A stretch of DNA of 64,000 nucleotides from an uncultured Croceitalea sp. (GTDB taxonomy: Bacteria > Bacteroidota > Bacteroidia > Flavobacteriales > Flavobacteriaceae). The stretch's first letter is position 1. Each line of letters starts with the position of its first letter. The stretch lies in assembly GCA_947495075.1 (NCBI GenBank), contig CANLXH010000002.1:124001-188000 (forward strand). Direction: 5' to 3'. The notes beneath the pieces were generated by a model. That model saw only the letters and a program-made list of their open reading frames with translations. It did not search any database and was not told where the DNA came from. A program made the translations under genes and the position numbers. This document shows, piece by piece, positions 9,557 through 18,401 of the stretch.

Positions 9557-10945
9557 ATGATTCAGATAAAAAATTACATCTCCGAGCACAAAGAAAGATT
9601 TTTAAATGAAATAGTAGAACTCTTAAAAATTCCTTCTATAAGTGCAGATTCCGCTTATTCTAAAGATGTTATCGCTGCGGCAGAGTTTGTTGAAAATTCC
9701 TTAAAAGAAGCAGGGTGTGATACCACAGAAATTTGCGAGACCAAAGGGTATCCCGTTGTCTATGGTGAAAAAATTATAGATAAAAGCCTACCTACAGTAC
9801 TAGTTTATGGTCATTACGATGTGCAACCACCAGACCCAGTAGAACTCTGGGACTCTCCCCCTTTTGAACCCGTTATAAAAGCCACCGAATTACATCCGGA
9901 AGGTGCTATTTTCGCACGCGGTTCCTGTGATGATAAAGGTCAAATGTATATGCATGTGAAAGCCGCAGAATTCATGATGAAGAATAATGAGCTTCCTTGC
10001 AACATTAAATTTATGATTGAAGGTGAGGAAGAAGTAGGAAGCGATAGCCTTGCAGATTTCTTAAAAGATAACAAAGAGCGTCTTTCCAATGATATTATTC
10101 TTATTTCTGACACTGGCATGATTGCCAATGATGTCCCATCTATAGCAACTGGACTTCGTGGCTTAAGTTATGTAGAAGTTGAAGTAACAGGTCCTAATCG
10201 AGACCTACATTCAGGAATCTACGGAGGTGCCGTTCCCAATCCTATCAATGTTTTAAGTAAAATGATCGCTTCATTACATGATGAAAATAATCATATCACA
10301 ATTAAAAATTTCTATGATAAAGTCGTAGAAGTTTCAGCTGAGGAACGAGCAGAAATGGCAAAAGCTCCTTTTAATTTAGAAGATTATAAGAAAGCTTTAG
10401 ATATTAATGATGTTAGAGGTGAAACTGGCTATACTACGACAGAGCGATTCTCTATTCGTCCAACACTTGATGTTAATGGAATTTGGGGCGGATATACTGG
10501 TGAAGGAGCAAAAACAGTTATTGCGAGTAAAGCCTATGCTAAAATCTCTATGCGATTAGTTCCACACCAAGACCCAGACGAAATAACTGAGTTGTTTACT
10601 AAACATTTTGAGGCTATAGCTCCAAAGGACATTAAAGTAAAAGTAACTCCACATCATGGAGGCTTACCTTATGTTACAGATATAGACAGTACTGGCTATA
10701 GAGCTGCAGCAAAAGCCTATGAAACTACTTTTGGAAGAACACCAATTCCTCAACGTGGCGGAGGCAGTATTCCTATTGTCCCACTTTTTGAGCAAGTACT
10801 GGATAGCAAGTCTATCTTAATGGGTTTTGGTTTAGATAGTGATGCTATTCACTCTCCAAACGAGCATTTTGGAGTTTGGAATTATTTAAAAGGCATTGAA
10901 ACTATTCCTTATTTCTATAAATATTTTACTGAGATGAGTTCATAA
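9557..10945 (+). CDS. M20 family dipeptidase
   Basis: Zinc metallopeptidase of the M20/M28 group, close to the carnosinase and PepV-like dipeptidases that cut dipeptides in the cytoplasm. Metal ligands and the catalytic residue are visible: H86 and the following D88 in VYGHYDVQPP, the bridging aspartate at about 125 in RGSCDDKGQ, and the paired glutamates near 157 in IEGEEEVGS. The dimerisation domain carries the H in DLHSGIYGG, and the C-terminal metal histidine is in DSDAIHSPNEHFG. Length 462 aa is normal and no signal peptide is present. It is monocistronic, ending in its own terminator. Confidence 0.93.
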   Translation: MIQIKNYISEHKERFLNEIVELLKIPSISADSAYSKDVIAAAEFVENSLKEAGCDTTEICETKGYPVVYGEKIIDKSLPTVLVYGHYDVQPPDPVELWDSPPFEPVIKATELHPEGAIFARGSCDDKGQMYMHVKAAEFMMKNNELPCNIKFMIEGEEEVGSDSLADFLKDNKERLSNDIILISDTGMIANDVPSIATGLRGLSYVEVEVTGPNRDLHSGIYGGAVPNPINVLSKMIASLHDENNHITIKNFYDKVVEVSAEERAEMAKAPFNLEDYKKALDINDVRGETGYTTTERFSIRPTLDVNGIWGGYTGEGAKTVIASKAYAKISMRLVPHQDPDEITELFTKHFEAIAPKDIKVKVTPHHGGLPYVTDIDSTGYRAAAKAYETTFGRTPIPQRGGGSIPIVPLFEQVLDSKSILMGFGLDSDAIHSPNEHFGVWNYLKGIETIPYFYKYFTEMSS

Positions 10946-10961
10946 ACTTCAAAAAAAATCT

Positions 10962-11005
10962 AATCCCAAATTCTAATACTTTCTTTTAGAATTTGAGTTT
11001 TTTTA
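10962..11005 (+). terminator. terminator between dipeptidase and PhnA gene, possibly bidirectional
   Basis: Stem CAAATTCTA / TAGAATTTG with a 11-base loop followed by a run of T on the plus strand. A run of A ahead of the stem means it could also stop the convergent PhnA-like transcript. Confidence 0.75.
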
Positions 11006-11023
11006 TTGGAGCTTAAAGTTGTT

Positions 11024-11602
11024 TCAGGTTTTCTTTACATACTTCGTAATAATCACAATTTGTTGCGCACCGACTTTACCCTCAATATATTCTGCATTTT
11101 CTCTATCTAATGAAATACGACGTACAGCAGTTCCTTGTTTTGCAACCAAACTAGAACCTTTAACTTTAAGGTCTTTAATCAAAACGACATTATCGCCATT
11201 TTCTAAAATAACACCATTTACATCTCTATGGATTACTTTCTCACTTTCCAACAGCCCTTCCCCGGTTGCTTTTGCCCAAGTTAAAGTCTCATCTTCTAGA
11301 TACATCATATCCAATAAATCTTGAGACCAACCTTCCGCTTTAAGACGTGACAACATTCGCCAAGCAACAACTTTTACTGGATTGTGCTCACTCCACATAC
11401 TATCGTTTAAGCAGCGCCAATGATTGGCATCCATAGCTTCGGGGTCTTCGATTTGATTTTTGCAAGTATCACAAGCCAAGAGACTACCATCTACGCCACC
11501 AGTAGATACAGGTGGCACCTCGTAAATTGATAAATTAGCCGTGGTTCCGCATAACTCACAGCCACTACCACTCCTATTTATTAGGTCTTCTAACAATCCC
11601 AT
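11024..11602 (-). CDS. PhnA-domain protein
   Basis: Member of the PhnA (YjdM-like) family. The N-terminal part has two CxxC pairs, C15-x2-C18 and C44-x2-C47, forming a zinc ribbon; the C-terminal part (about 135-190) is the PhnA domain with the segment VVLIKDLKVKGSS. At 192 aa it is longer than E. coli YjdM (about 110 aa) because of the middle segment, a common layout in Bacteroidetes. Despite the name, the family is not shown to act on phosphonates. It is divergent from the first blaI gene. Confidence 0.85.
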   Translation of the reverse strand: MGLLEDLINRSGSGCELCGTTANLSIYEVPPVSTGGVDGSLLACDTCKNQIEDPEAMDANHWRCLNDSMWSEHNPVKVVAWRMLSRLKAEGWSQDLLDMMYLEDETLTWAKATGEGLLESEKVIHRDVNGVILENGDNVVLIKDLKVKGSSLVAKQGTAVRRISLDRENAEYIEGKVGAQQIVIITKYVKKT

Positions 11603-11650
11603 ATAGACTTATTTTATGGGTGCAAACTTAACCCATTTGGAAAAACACTC

Positions 11651-11716
11651 ACTCTACACTTGTAGAATTAAAATTTTTACTCTATGTTTGTAGAGTTAAT
11701 TCTAATCTTGTAGAGA
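11651..11716 (+). promoter_or_regulatory. three palindromic BlaI-type operators
   Basis: Three 18-bp imperfect palindromes with TGTAGA half sites lie at 11651-11668, 11679-11696 and 11699-11716, the last touching the blaI start codon. Their form is ACTCTACA-N2-TGTAGAnT with small deviations. BlaI/MecI dimers bind TACA-N2-TGTA operators, so these are likely autoregulatory sites for the blaI-M56 operon, and perhaps for the divergent PhnA gene. Confidence 0.78.
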
Positions 11717-12082
11717 ATGCAATTGTCAAAAACCGAGGAAGAACTTATGAATATTTTATGGAAGCATAAAAAGGCTTTTATGAAAGATTTACTAGAAGCA
11801 TATGAAGAACCAAAACCAGCCACAACAACAGTGGCGACATTATTAAAACGTATGTCTGACAAAGGTTTTGTCGCATACAAAAGTTTTGGGCGTTCTAGAG
11901 AATACTATCCTTTGGTTAAAAAGAAAGATTATTTTTCCAAACATGTAAACGGACTCATTAAAAACTTTTTTAATGATAGTCCAAGTCAATTTGCGTCGTT
12001 CTTTACGCAATCAACAGACTTGAGCAAGGAGGAATTGGAAGCTTTAAAAAAATTGATAGACCAAGAAATTAAAAGAAAATAG
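11717..12082 (+). CDS. BlaI/MecI family repressor (system 1)
   Basis: Winged-helix DNA-binding repressor of 121 aa. The N-terminal helix-turn-helix starts at LSKTEEELMNILWKH and continues through ATTTVATLLKRMSDKGFVAY; the C-terminal half carries the dimerisation helices. Family members are cut by a partner M56 metallopeptidase when the sensor is triggered. The stop codon is one base before the M56 start, so the two genes are translationally linked. The three palindromes just upstream indicate autorepression. The inducing signal is unknown; a link to beta-lactams should not be assumed. Confidence 0.92.
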   Translation: MQLSKTEEELMNILWKHKKAFMKDLLEAYEEPKPATTTVATLLKRMSDKGFVAYKSFGRSREYYPLVKKKDYFSKHVNGLIKNFFNDSPSQFASFFTQSTDLSKEELEALKKLIDQEIKRK

Positions 12083-12083
12083 C

Positions 12084-14849
12084 ATGCTCATTTATCTCTT
12101 AAAATCTGCGGCTTGCATGGCCATATTTTTACTCTTTTATAAACTTCTTCTGGAGAAAGAAAACATGCATATATTCAAAAGATTCTATCTAATGTTGGCA
12201 TTGGTTGCTTCTTTTGTAATTCCAAATTTGGTATTTATCGAGTATGTAGAACCTGTACTAACCACTAACAGCAATACTAACACGTTTATACAAACTTCAA
12301 CTCTAACTGTCACCGAAACTCCAGCAAGGGATATAGACGTTATAAATTGGTCTTTAATCGCTTGGTCCATTTACAGTATAGGTTTTGTAATTTTTGGAAT
12401 TCGCTTTTTAAAGAACCTTTTTCAAATCTTGAATAGAATTCGAAGAAATACAAAAGTAAAGCAGGGGTTTAACATTAGAGTGTTGCTGTTAGAGCAGCTT
12501 CCCCCACATACATTTTTCAAATATATTTTTTTAAACAAAGAAAAATTTGAAACTAATACTATTCCAAAAGAAGTACTACTGCATGAAGAAGTCCATGCCA
12601 AACAACGGCACAGTTTAGATGTGGTTTTCATAGAATTATTACAGGTAATTTTATGGTTTAACCCACTACTCTACTTCTTTAAAAAATGTATTAAACTAAA
12701 TCATGAATTTTTAGCAGATAGTGCTGTTATAAAGAAAACTATTTCTCCCAGTAACTATCAAAATACACTATTATCTTACTTATCACAGGATAGCTTAGAG
12801 AAATATCAGTCAGTTAAAATGGCAAATGCCATTAATTATTCATCAATCAAAAAACGATTTAAAGTCATGAAAACACAAACGTCAAAAAAAGCAATTCTAT
12901 TAAGAACTCTATTAATCCTGCCATTGTTAGCAGCAATGTTATATGGGTTTAGTGAGACTGAGACTAAAGTTGTGGAAAAAGTAAACCTTAAAGAAGAACT
13001 AGGGAAAATTAATCCACTACAGATAAATTATCCCGAAGGGGCAACAGAAAAAATGATGTTCGAATACAAATCATTTATCGAGGAGTATCAGGAAACCAAT
13101 AACATTAAATATGACAAATACCAACGTGCTATCGCTATCTATGGCATTATGACCAAGGTTCAAAAAAAATCTGTAAAAAAATATCCTGAATTCCCGTTCT
13201 TCAACAAAGTCCCTGAAATCACAACGCTGGACAATTCTAAATTAGAAGCATATAAGGATAAGCAAAAGTTTGCTATATGGGTCGATGGCAAAGTGATAGA
13301 TAACAAACTCTTAAATGACTATACTGTTTCTGACTTTGTTTATCATTCAGAGAGTTTTGTGTACAATAATGCTAGAAGCAAAAGATTTCCTCAGGAATAT
13401 CAGGTTAGTTTATACACAAAAAGAGGATTTGAAAATACCTTCAATAAAAAAGAAGCTAGCCACAAAGAACTAGCAAGATATAATGTGTTAGCAGAGAAAT
13501 ACAATGCTATTCCTATTGAAAAAAGAATTATCCCTTTAAAAGACTTAAAAGCTTTGGAAATCATTTACAAAAAGATGACTTCCGCTCAAAGAGAAAATGC
13601 ACAGCAATTTCCAGAATGCTTACCTAAAAAAAATGAGAAAAGAGAATTTATCTTACTGATAGACCAAAGTACGATTTACTTGAATGGAAAAAAAGTACCG
13701 TTACGTTCCTTCACTAAAGAAGTTGATGAGTTGACCAAGAATTGGGAAGAAACGGATTATACTTCTATTCCTACTCAAGCTAATTTTAGTAGCACACCTC
13801 TAGCTTTTTTAGAAAAAGTTGAAAAAGAATTTAAGAAAACTCATTTTTCTAAATCCAATGAGGGAATGAAAATTTTTCCTCACAGCTACAAGGAAAAACT
13901 ATCTCAAAAAGGGGCTTCCCGAACACAAATGAAAACATACAATGTTTTGGCAAAAAAGTACAATGAAATGCCACTCGACAATATGCGGATTTCAATACAG
14001 GATGTTGAGCAGTTAAAATATATCTATAGCATAATGTCCGATAAGCAAAAGGAAGACGCTGAACCTTTTCCAGATTTTCCTGAGCCGCCTTCAGTACCAA
14101 ATTATCTAAATACTCCATCACCAACAAATAGTATCAAAGCGTTAAAAGGAGGAGCCAGTACAATTCCAAAACCACCGAACCCTAAAGTTGGTAATGATAA
14201 AGTAAGCAGCATTCCGACTCCACCACTACCGCCGGAGCCGATTGAGCCATTAGACCATATAATTGCAATGGCCAAAGAAGGTGCTGTTTTCTTTTTTGAA
14301 GGAGAGGAAATCTCTTCGGACAAAGCCATTGAACTTTTTAAGAATAGTAACAACTTAAACATTTCAACCTCAAAAAGTAGCTCAAAAAAGCCACAGGTAA
14401 GAATTACAAAACAACCTGTAAAAACAGGTAGGATTAGGGAGAGAAAACTACCTTTAAACAATGACACAATAAAAAAATCAAACACAATTAACGGAGTGCT
14501 AGTAAACCAAAAATCTTATACCAACTTTGATAATCCCCTAGTTAAAAATACATTCGTTAAAAATTCCAATACGTCGCATTATATAAGCACAGAAAATAAA
14601 GTTAAAAAGATAGAACTTGCCTTTCCTGAAAAGTCGAAATACAAAAAGCCAACTAGTATAGCCAAATCACATAATCTGCTATCCTATACCAAAGAACTAG
14701 CCAATAAAAATGCTTTGTTCTATTACGATAATGTATTAGTTACTGCTGACACAGGACTATCTATTTTAGCATCTAAAAAATATGCTTCTGTAGAAACTTC
14801 ACCATACACTTCAAAAAGATCTGAAGTTAGAATTTATACAAACAAGTAA
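12084..14849 (+). CDS. M56 (BlaR1-like) membrane peptidase with repeat-rich C-terminus
   Basis: Membrane sensor-peptidase that would cleave the partner BlaI. Hydrophobic segments lie at about 1-20, 33-52 and 88-110; the zinc motif is HEEVH at 167-171, followed by the NHEFLADSAV segment near 210; a further helix lies at about 270-290. The remaining 630 residues should be periplasmic. They hold three related units starting near 318, 458 and 611, each with a YN/YK-x-LxxxY core and the ending (Q/K)-x7-(Y/F)P-x-FP-like. A Pro-rich stretch follows near 670-720. At 921 aa it is much longer than BlaR1 (about 600) and lacks a penicillin-binding domain. Confidence 0.88.
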   Translation: MLIYLLKSAACMAIFLLFYKLLLEKENMHIFKRFYLMLALVASFVIPNLVFIEYVEPVLTTNSNTNTFIQTSTLTVTETPARDIDVINWSLIAWSIYSIGFVIFGIRFLKNLFQILNRIRRNTKVKQGFNIRVLLLEQLPPHTFFKYIFLNKEKFETNTIPKEVLLHEEVHAKQRHSLDVVFIELLQVILWFNPLLYFFKKCIKLNHEFLADSAVIKKTISPSNYQNTLLSYLSQDSLEKYQSVKMANAINYSSIKKRFKVMKTQTSKKAILLRTLLILPLLAAMLYGFSETETKVVEKVNLKEELGKINPLQINYPEGATEKMMFEYKSFIEEYQETNNIKYDKYQRAIAIYGIMTKVQKKSVKKYPEFPFFNKVPEITTLDNSKLEAYKDKQKFAIWVDGKVIDNKLLNDYTVSDFVYHSESFVYNNARSKRFPQEYQVSLYTKRGFENTFNKKEASHKELARYNVLAEKYNAIPIEKRIIPLKDLKALEIIYKKMTSAQRENAQQFPECLPKKNEKREFILLIDQSTIYLNGKKVPLRSFTKEVDELTKNWEETDYTSIPTQANFSSTPLAFLEKVEKEFKKTHFSKSNEGMKIFPHSYKEKLSQKGASRTQMKTYNVLAKKYNEMPLDNMRISIQDVEQLKYIYSIMSDKQKEDAEPFPDFPEPPSVPNYLNTPSPTNSIKALKGGASTIPKPPNPKVGNDKVSSIPTPPLPPEPIEPLDHIIAMAKEGAVFFFEGEEISSDKAIELFKNSNNLNISTSKSSSKKPQVRITKQPVKTGRIRERKLPLNNDTIKKSNTINGVLVNQKSYTNFDNPLVKNTFVKNSNTSHYISTENKVKKIELAFPEKSKYKKPTSIAKSHNLLSYTKELANKNALFYYDNVLVTADTGLSILASKKYASVETSPYTSKRSEVRIYTNK

Positions 14850-14876
14850 TTCTACATCAAAATCATAAATCACTGT

Positions 14877-14903
14877 TAAAGCCTTCATTTAGAAGGTTTT
14901 TTG
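14877..14903 (+). terminator. terminator after M56 gene
   Basis: Stem AAGCCTTC / GAAGGTTT (one G-U pair) with an ATTTA loop followed by T residues, about 28 bases after the stop codon of the M56 gene. Confidence 0.8.
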
Positions 14904-14962
14904 TGTAACAAAACCATAATCCTTGCGTTCTAATAATCTATCAAACCAAAACGAACACTATC

Positions 14963-16063
14963 ATGTTACAACGATTCTTTATCTTCTGTTCTGGAGCTGA
15001 CACAGATATTCTTGAAACTTGTTCCAACGGCGAACGCAACAAATACGCAGGTATAGGAGCCACTGTTTTTTTTACTGCAGTAATGGCCTTTATAGCCAGT
15101 GGTTATGCGCTTTATACTGTTTTCGATAATATTTACACCTCTATTTTCTTTGGCCTTATATGGGGTTTGCTCATCTTTAATTTAGACAGATATATAGTTT
15201 CCACCATTAAAAAAAGGGATAGTTTTAAAAGTGAACTGCTCCAAGCTGCTCCAAGGATTATCCTCGCTATTATTATTGCTATAGTCATCTCTAAACCTTT
15301 GGAAATGAAAATTTTTGAAAAGGAAATCAACCAAGTTTTACTCGAAGAAAAAAACGCAATGACCCTTGAGAATAAAGAGCAGTTGGCATTGCAGTATACA
15401 CCAACTATCGAAAGTTTAAATCAGGATATTACCAACTTAAAAAATGAAGTAGCTCAAAAAGAGGCAGAAACCAATGCACTTTACGACACTTACATTGCAG
15501 AAGCAGAGGGTACTGCTGGAACAAAATTATTAGGCAAAGGTCCTGTCTATGCAGAAAAACGAGAGAAACATGATGCTTACTTGGTAGAACTCCAGCAGTT
15601 AAAACAGACCAATGGTGAAAAGATAGCCGTTATTGAAAATCAAATAGCCACACTTAATTCAGATTACGATGCAGCAGTCACTACTTCTCAACCAGTAATA
15701 GATGGTTTTGACGGTCTTATGGCACGTATTAATGCTTTAAATAAATTACCATGGTTGCCTTCTTTCTTTATATTCCTATTATTCCTTGCTATTGAAACAG
15801 CTCCAATTATTGCTAAACTTTTAGCTCCAAAAGGCGAATACGATTACAAATTTGAAGAACAAGAAAGTGTTGTGGCCACATGGGTGACTCAAAAAGTAGC
15901 ACAACGTAAATTATTGATGTCTACAGATGCGACAATGAACCAAGAAATTTATGAGGATATTAAATCCGAAGAAGAACTATATCGTTACAAAAAGGAAAAA
16001 GCAGAAGAATTAATTCGATTACAGGCTAACTCTTTTCACAATACTCAGGTAAAAGGTTTGTAG
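14963..16063 (+). CDS. DUF4407 membrane protein
   Basis: DUF4407-type protein of 366 aa. It begins with the typical MLQRFFIFCSGADTDIL segment, then three hydrophobic helices at about 30-50, 57-77 and 93-112. A long charged coiled coil runs from about 115 to 240, and a fourth membrane helix lies near 262-282. The C-terminal tail is cytoplasmic and charged. No enzymatic motif is visible and the function of the family is unknown. It stands alone between a terminator and a convergent gene whose stop is ten bases away. Confidence 0.9.
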   Translation: MLQRFFIFCSGADTDILETCSNGERNKYAGIGATVFFTAVMAFIASGYALYTVFDNIYTSIFFGLIWGLLIFNLDRYIVSTIKKRDSFKSELLQAAPRIILAIIIAIVISKPLEMKIFEKEINQVLLEEKNAMTLENKEQLALQYTPTIESLNQDITNLKNEVAQKEAETNALYDTYIAEAEGTAGTKLLGKGPVYAEKREKHDAYLVELQQLKQTNGEKIAVIENQIATLNSDYDAAVTTSQPVIDGFDGLMARINALNKLPWLPSFFIFLLFLAIETAPIIAKLLAPKGEYDYKFEEQESVVATWVTQKVAQRKLLMSTDATMNQEIYEDIKSEEELYRYKKEKAEELIRLQANSFHNTQVKGL

Positions 16064-16073
16064 TATATATACA

Positions 16074-16430
16074 TTAGAGACTTTTTAATTCCTCCTTTAG
16101 CTTCTTGGTTAAACCTTGTACCACAAGTTCATAAGAATGTTCTATTTGGTCCACAACAAATTTTGAAGGTAAATTGTCCAGATAGATAGTATTCCAGTGT
16201 TTTTTGCTCATGTGATATCCTGGAATAACAACACCATCATATGCTTCTCTCAATTCAATTGCCTTCTCTGGGTCGCACTTTAAGTTTGCTTGGGATGGTA
16301 ATCTTTCTAATGGTACCAAAGCAAACATTTTACCCATAACCTTAAAAACCAAGGTATGTTCATCAAAAGGAAATTCTTCGGTTACTCCTTTTTTTGAAAG
16401 GCAATAAATCCTGAATTCTTCAACGTTCAT
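16074..16430 (-). CDS. MmcQ/YjbR family protein
   Basis: 118-aa protein of the MmcQ/YjbR fold (double-wing, CyaY-like). It starts MNVEEFRIYCLSKKGVTEEF and has the family pattern DEHTLVFKVMGKMFALV and the late W in KKHWNTIYLD. The family is often called DNA-binding, but its role is not proved. It overlaps the upstream GNAT gene by 11 bases, so the two form one transcript. Confidence 0.9.
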   Translation of the reverse strand: MNVEEFRIYCLSKKGVTEEFPFDEHTLVFKVMGKMFALVPLERLPSQANLKCDPEKAIELREAYDGVVIPGYHMSKKHWNTIYLDNLPSKFVVDQIEHSYELVVQGLTKKLKEELKSL

Positions 16431-16974
16431 GTCTTTTTAGTTTTTGGTTAATTCGCGATTGTAATACTCCTAGATTACTCCAGACATAACGCATTTTAAT
16501 AAAAATGACATCCCCAATATCGTTAGCCTCTTCTTTATCTAAAAGCATGCCCCCTAAGTTGTTGTAAAAATGTATTGCAGATGCATTGTTATCTATAACC
16601 CATAAGTACAACCCATGGAAGTTACGGCTAATGATAGCCTCAGACAATTGCAACATCAATTTAGAACCTATGCCTTTTCCTTTAGCTTTTGAACTTACAT
16701 GAAGATTATCTAAATAAGTTCCATAGGTGGCATGTTCATTAAAATAGGCACATGAAAATCCTAAAAGCTCCTCACCTTCTTCCGCCAATATGATATGCTG
16801 ATTATTCGGTGGTTTTGTAAGACGCCTTTTCCAAACTGCTAATCTATCCGAGATTACTTCTGTATCTAAATAAGTGTCACTAAAAACACCTCTATAGTTT
16901 TCTTGCCAGTTTTTCGCATGTAATTTAGCAATGACCGAAACATCGGAGAGTTTTGCTTCCCTAAAAGTTATCAT
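16420..16974 (-). CDS. GNAT family N-acetyltransferase
   Basis: Acetyl-CoA-dependent acetyltransferase of 184 aa. The fold begins with ITFREAKLSDVSVIAKLHAK, and the acetyl-CoA binding motif A is SSKAKGKGIGSKLM at about 93-106, followed by LWVIDNNASAIHFYNNLGG near 125-143. The final 30 residues are basic and outside the usual domain. The substrate is unknown; small molecules or protein N-termini are both possible. It is translationally coupled to the MmcQ gene downstream and is six bases downstream of the Dabb lipoprotein gene. Confidence 0.9.
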   Translation of the reverse strand: MITFREAKLSDVSVIAKLHAKNWQENYRGVFSDTYLDTEVISDRLAVWKRRLTKPPNNQHIILAEEGEELLGFSCAYFNEHATYGTYLDNLHVSSKAKGKGIGSKLMLQLSEAIISRNFHGLYLWVIDNNASAIHFYNNLGGMLLDKEEANDIGDVIFIKMRYVWSNLGVLQSRINQKLKRHER

Positions 16975-16980
16975 TACGCA

Positions 16981-17373
16981 TTAAATACTTTTAGAGTCAT
17001 AAACTATCACTTTTGTCCAAAGCTTACTAGATTCCTCTATAAACAATTTATGAGGAGCCTCATCTTGATAATTTTGCTGGGCTTCTTCAGATTCAAAAGT
17101 TACAATTAGTGAATACGTGAAAGAACCATCTACTACATCCCTACTAGCTTTTGGTGGTTTTCCTATAAATTTAGTCTTTGCATAGGCAGAGTTATCCAAG
17201 AATTTTTGAAGCGATGTTTCAAAAGCTTCGCGGTCTTCCTGACTATCCGGATTCTCCAACCAAAAATAAACGGTATGTGCAAATGCTGGGTCAAAATTCT
17301 TCATAGTATTATTTTGATTACAAGAAGTAATTAGAATTATTGCCAATAAAAGAATATGTACTGTTTTTTTCAT
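16981..17373 (-). CDS. Dabb-domain (stress-responsive A/B barrel) lipoprotein
   Basis: 130-aa exported protein. Residues 1-18 form a lipoprotein signal with the lipobox LITSC, so it is probably anchored to a membrane by C18. The rest is a ferredoxin-like alpha/beta barrel with the N-terminal strand FAHTVYFWLENP and a later SLIVTFESEEAQ. Dabb proteins are usually homodimers; function in this setting is unknown. It lies between DUF4230 (three bases upstream) and GNAT (six bases downstream) in a compact minus-strand operon. Confidence 0.86.
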   Translation of the reverse strand: MKKTVHILLLAIILITSCNQNNTMKNFDPAFAHTVYFWLENPDSQEDREAFETSLQKFLDNSAYAKTKFIGKPPKASRDVVDGSFTYSLIVTFESEEAQQNYQDEAPHKLFIEESSKLWTKVIVYDSKSI

Positions 17374-17376
17374 TTC

Positions 17377-18000
17377 TTATTTTTCTAAAAATGTTTGTTC
17401 TTTAGCATCTATTTCTAAAGCTGAATAATCCAATTTCCAACCTATGGTTTCTACTATTTTTTCAATTAAAAGCACGGCCTGTAAAGCTTCTTTCCTTGCG
17501 GTATTAATCAATCCGCTTTCTGGAATTTTCTCACGAATATGTTCTTTTGCATTTTGGTTTAGCTTAGTTAAATCATCCGGTGAAAAGGAATTAAAAAGTC
17601 CATTCTTTACATCATAAAACTGAATATCTGGCTCAATAGATAAAATCTCGGGTTCAGGGAATTCTTCGAGAACTATTTTTTTACGGTCATTATCAGCAGT
17701 CATTCGTAATTTTTTAAGGTCGTATCCTATTTGAGCTTTTGCATTTATCACTACAAGTGCCTTCTTTTTGCTACTGAGAATACTCATAAAACCGTCTTTG
17801 ATATTCTCATAACGGTATATTTCCGCAAAATCACCTTCCACCGAAACCAATTTGCAAACACTTTTAATTCTATCTAGTATAACCGTAGATTGGTGCTCCG
17901 TTAACTCTCTACGTTTCTTCTTAGTAAACATAGAATATAACCAATACATCAAAATTGCTCCGAGAACCAATCCTAATAAAGCTTCAACAATACTATCCAT
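17377..18000 (-). CDS. DUF4230 membrane-anchored protein
   Basis: 207-aa protein with one N-terminal membrane helix (about 6-24) and a soluble DUF4230 region after it. Visible segments are STVILDRIKSVCKLVSVEGDF, shown here only in part, KKALVVINAKAQIGYDLKK and IEPDIQFYDVKNGLFNSF. The family is widespread in Firmicutes and Bacteroidetes and has no known function. Its start overlaps the DUF4260 gene by eight bases, indicating coupling. Confidence 0.87.
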   Translation of the reverse strand: MDSIVEALLGLVLGAILMYWLYSMFTKKKRRELTEHQSTVILDRIKSVCKLVSVEGDFAEIYRYENIKDGFMSILSSKKKALVVINAKAQIGYDLKKLRMTADNDRKKIVLEEFPEPEILSIEPDIQFYDVKNGLFNSFSPDDLTKLNQNAKEHIREKIPESGLINTARKEALQAVLLIEKIVETIGWKLDYSALEIDAKEQTFLEK

Positions 18001-18295
18001 TGTTTTTTCCTATTTCACCCAAATGGGTAAATTTAAAACCTTTATCATACTTTAAACCGTAACCAAAAAATCTATCCATAGCCGCATGTGAAAAAATAAT
18101 AATTCCAACTAGTTCTAATGCTGGTAAATTCAAATAGCTCCTTCCAATCAAATAAAGGGCAACAGCTAATCCTCTATGATGAAACAAATTATAAGAATAA
18201 GCACCTATTTTGTTTCCAGCTAAATATCCTAACATTCCAATATCCGGGGTTAACAGTAAGGCAAAAAACCACCACCAAGGTAAATCCATTAACAT
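17993..18295 (-). CDS. DUF4260 membrane protein
   Basis: 100-aa hydrophobic protein with about three membrane helices. The typical DUF4260 pattern is visible: WWWFFALLLTPDIGMLGY, then YSYNLFHHRGLAVALYLIG and a C-terminal SHAAMDRFFGYGLKY. It is the first gene of the minus-strand operon that continues with DUF4230, Dabb, GNAT and MmcQ. The function is unknown; the His pairs suggest metal binding, which is only an inference. A second ATG two codons in could be the real start. Confidence 0.87.
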   Translation of the reverse strand: MLMDLPWWWFFALLLTPDIGMLGYLAGNKIGAYSYNLFHHRGLAVALYLIGRSYLNLPALELVGIIIFSHAAMDRFFGYGLKYDKGFKFTHLGEIGKNNG

Positions 18296-18401
18296 AAAAA
18301 GATAAAAGTAGAAGCATAAACTCTTCTAATTTGATTAAAATCCTCATTACTAAATATTATACATGTTACTTTTACATTGATTCACAATCTAATGAAAAAA
18401 T

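Noticed and set aside
13849-14485. Minus-strand frames of 92 and 127 aa
   Set aside because: Antisense to the long M56 gene; hydrophobic, Phe-rich shadow translations.
11717-14849. Beta-lactam resistance operon
   Set aside because: No beta-lactamase or penicillin-binding domain is encoded; BlaI-M56 pairs in Bacteroidetes commonly have other roles.
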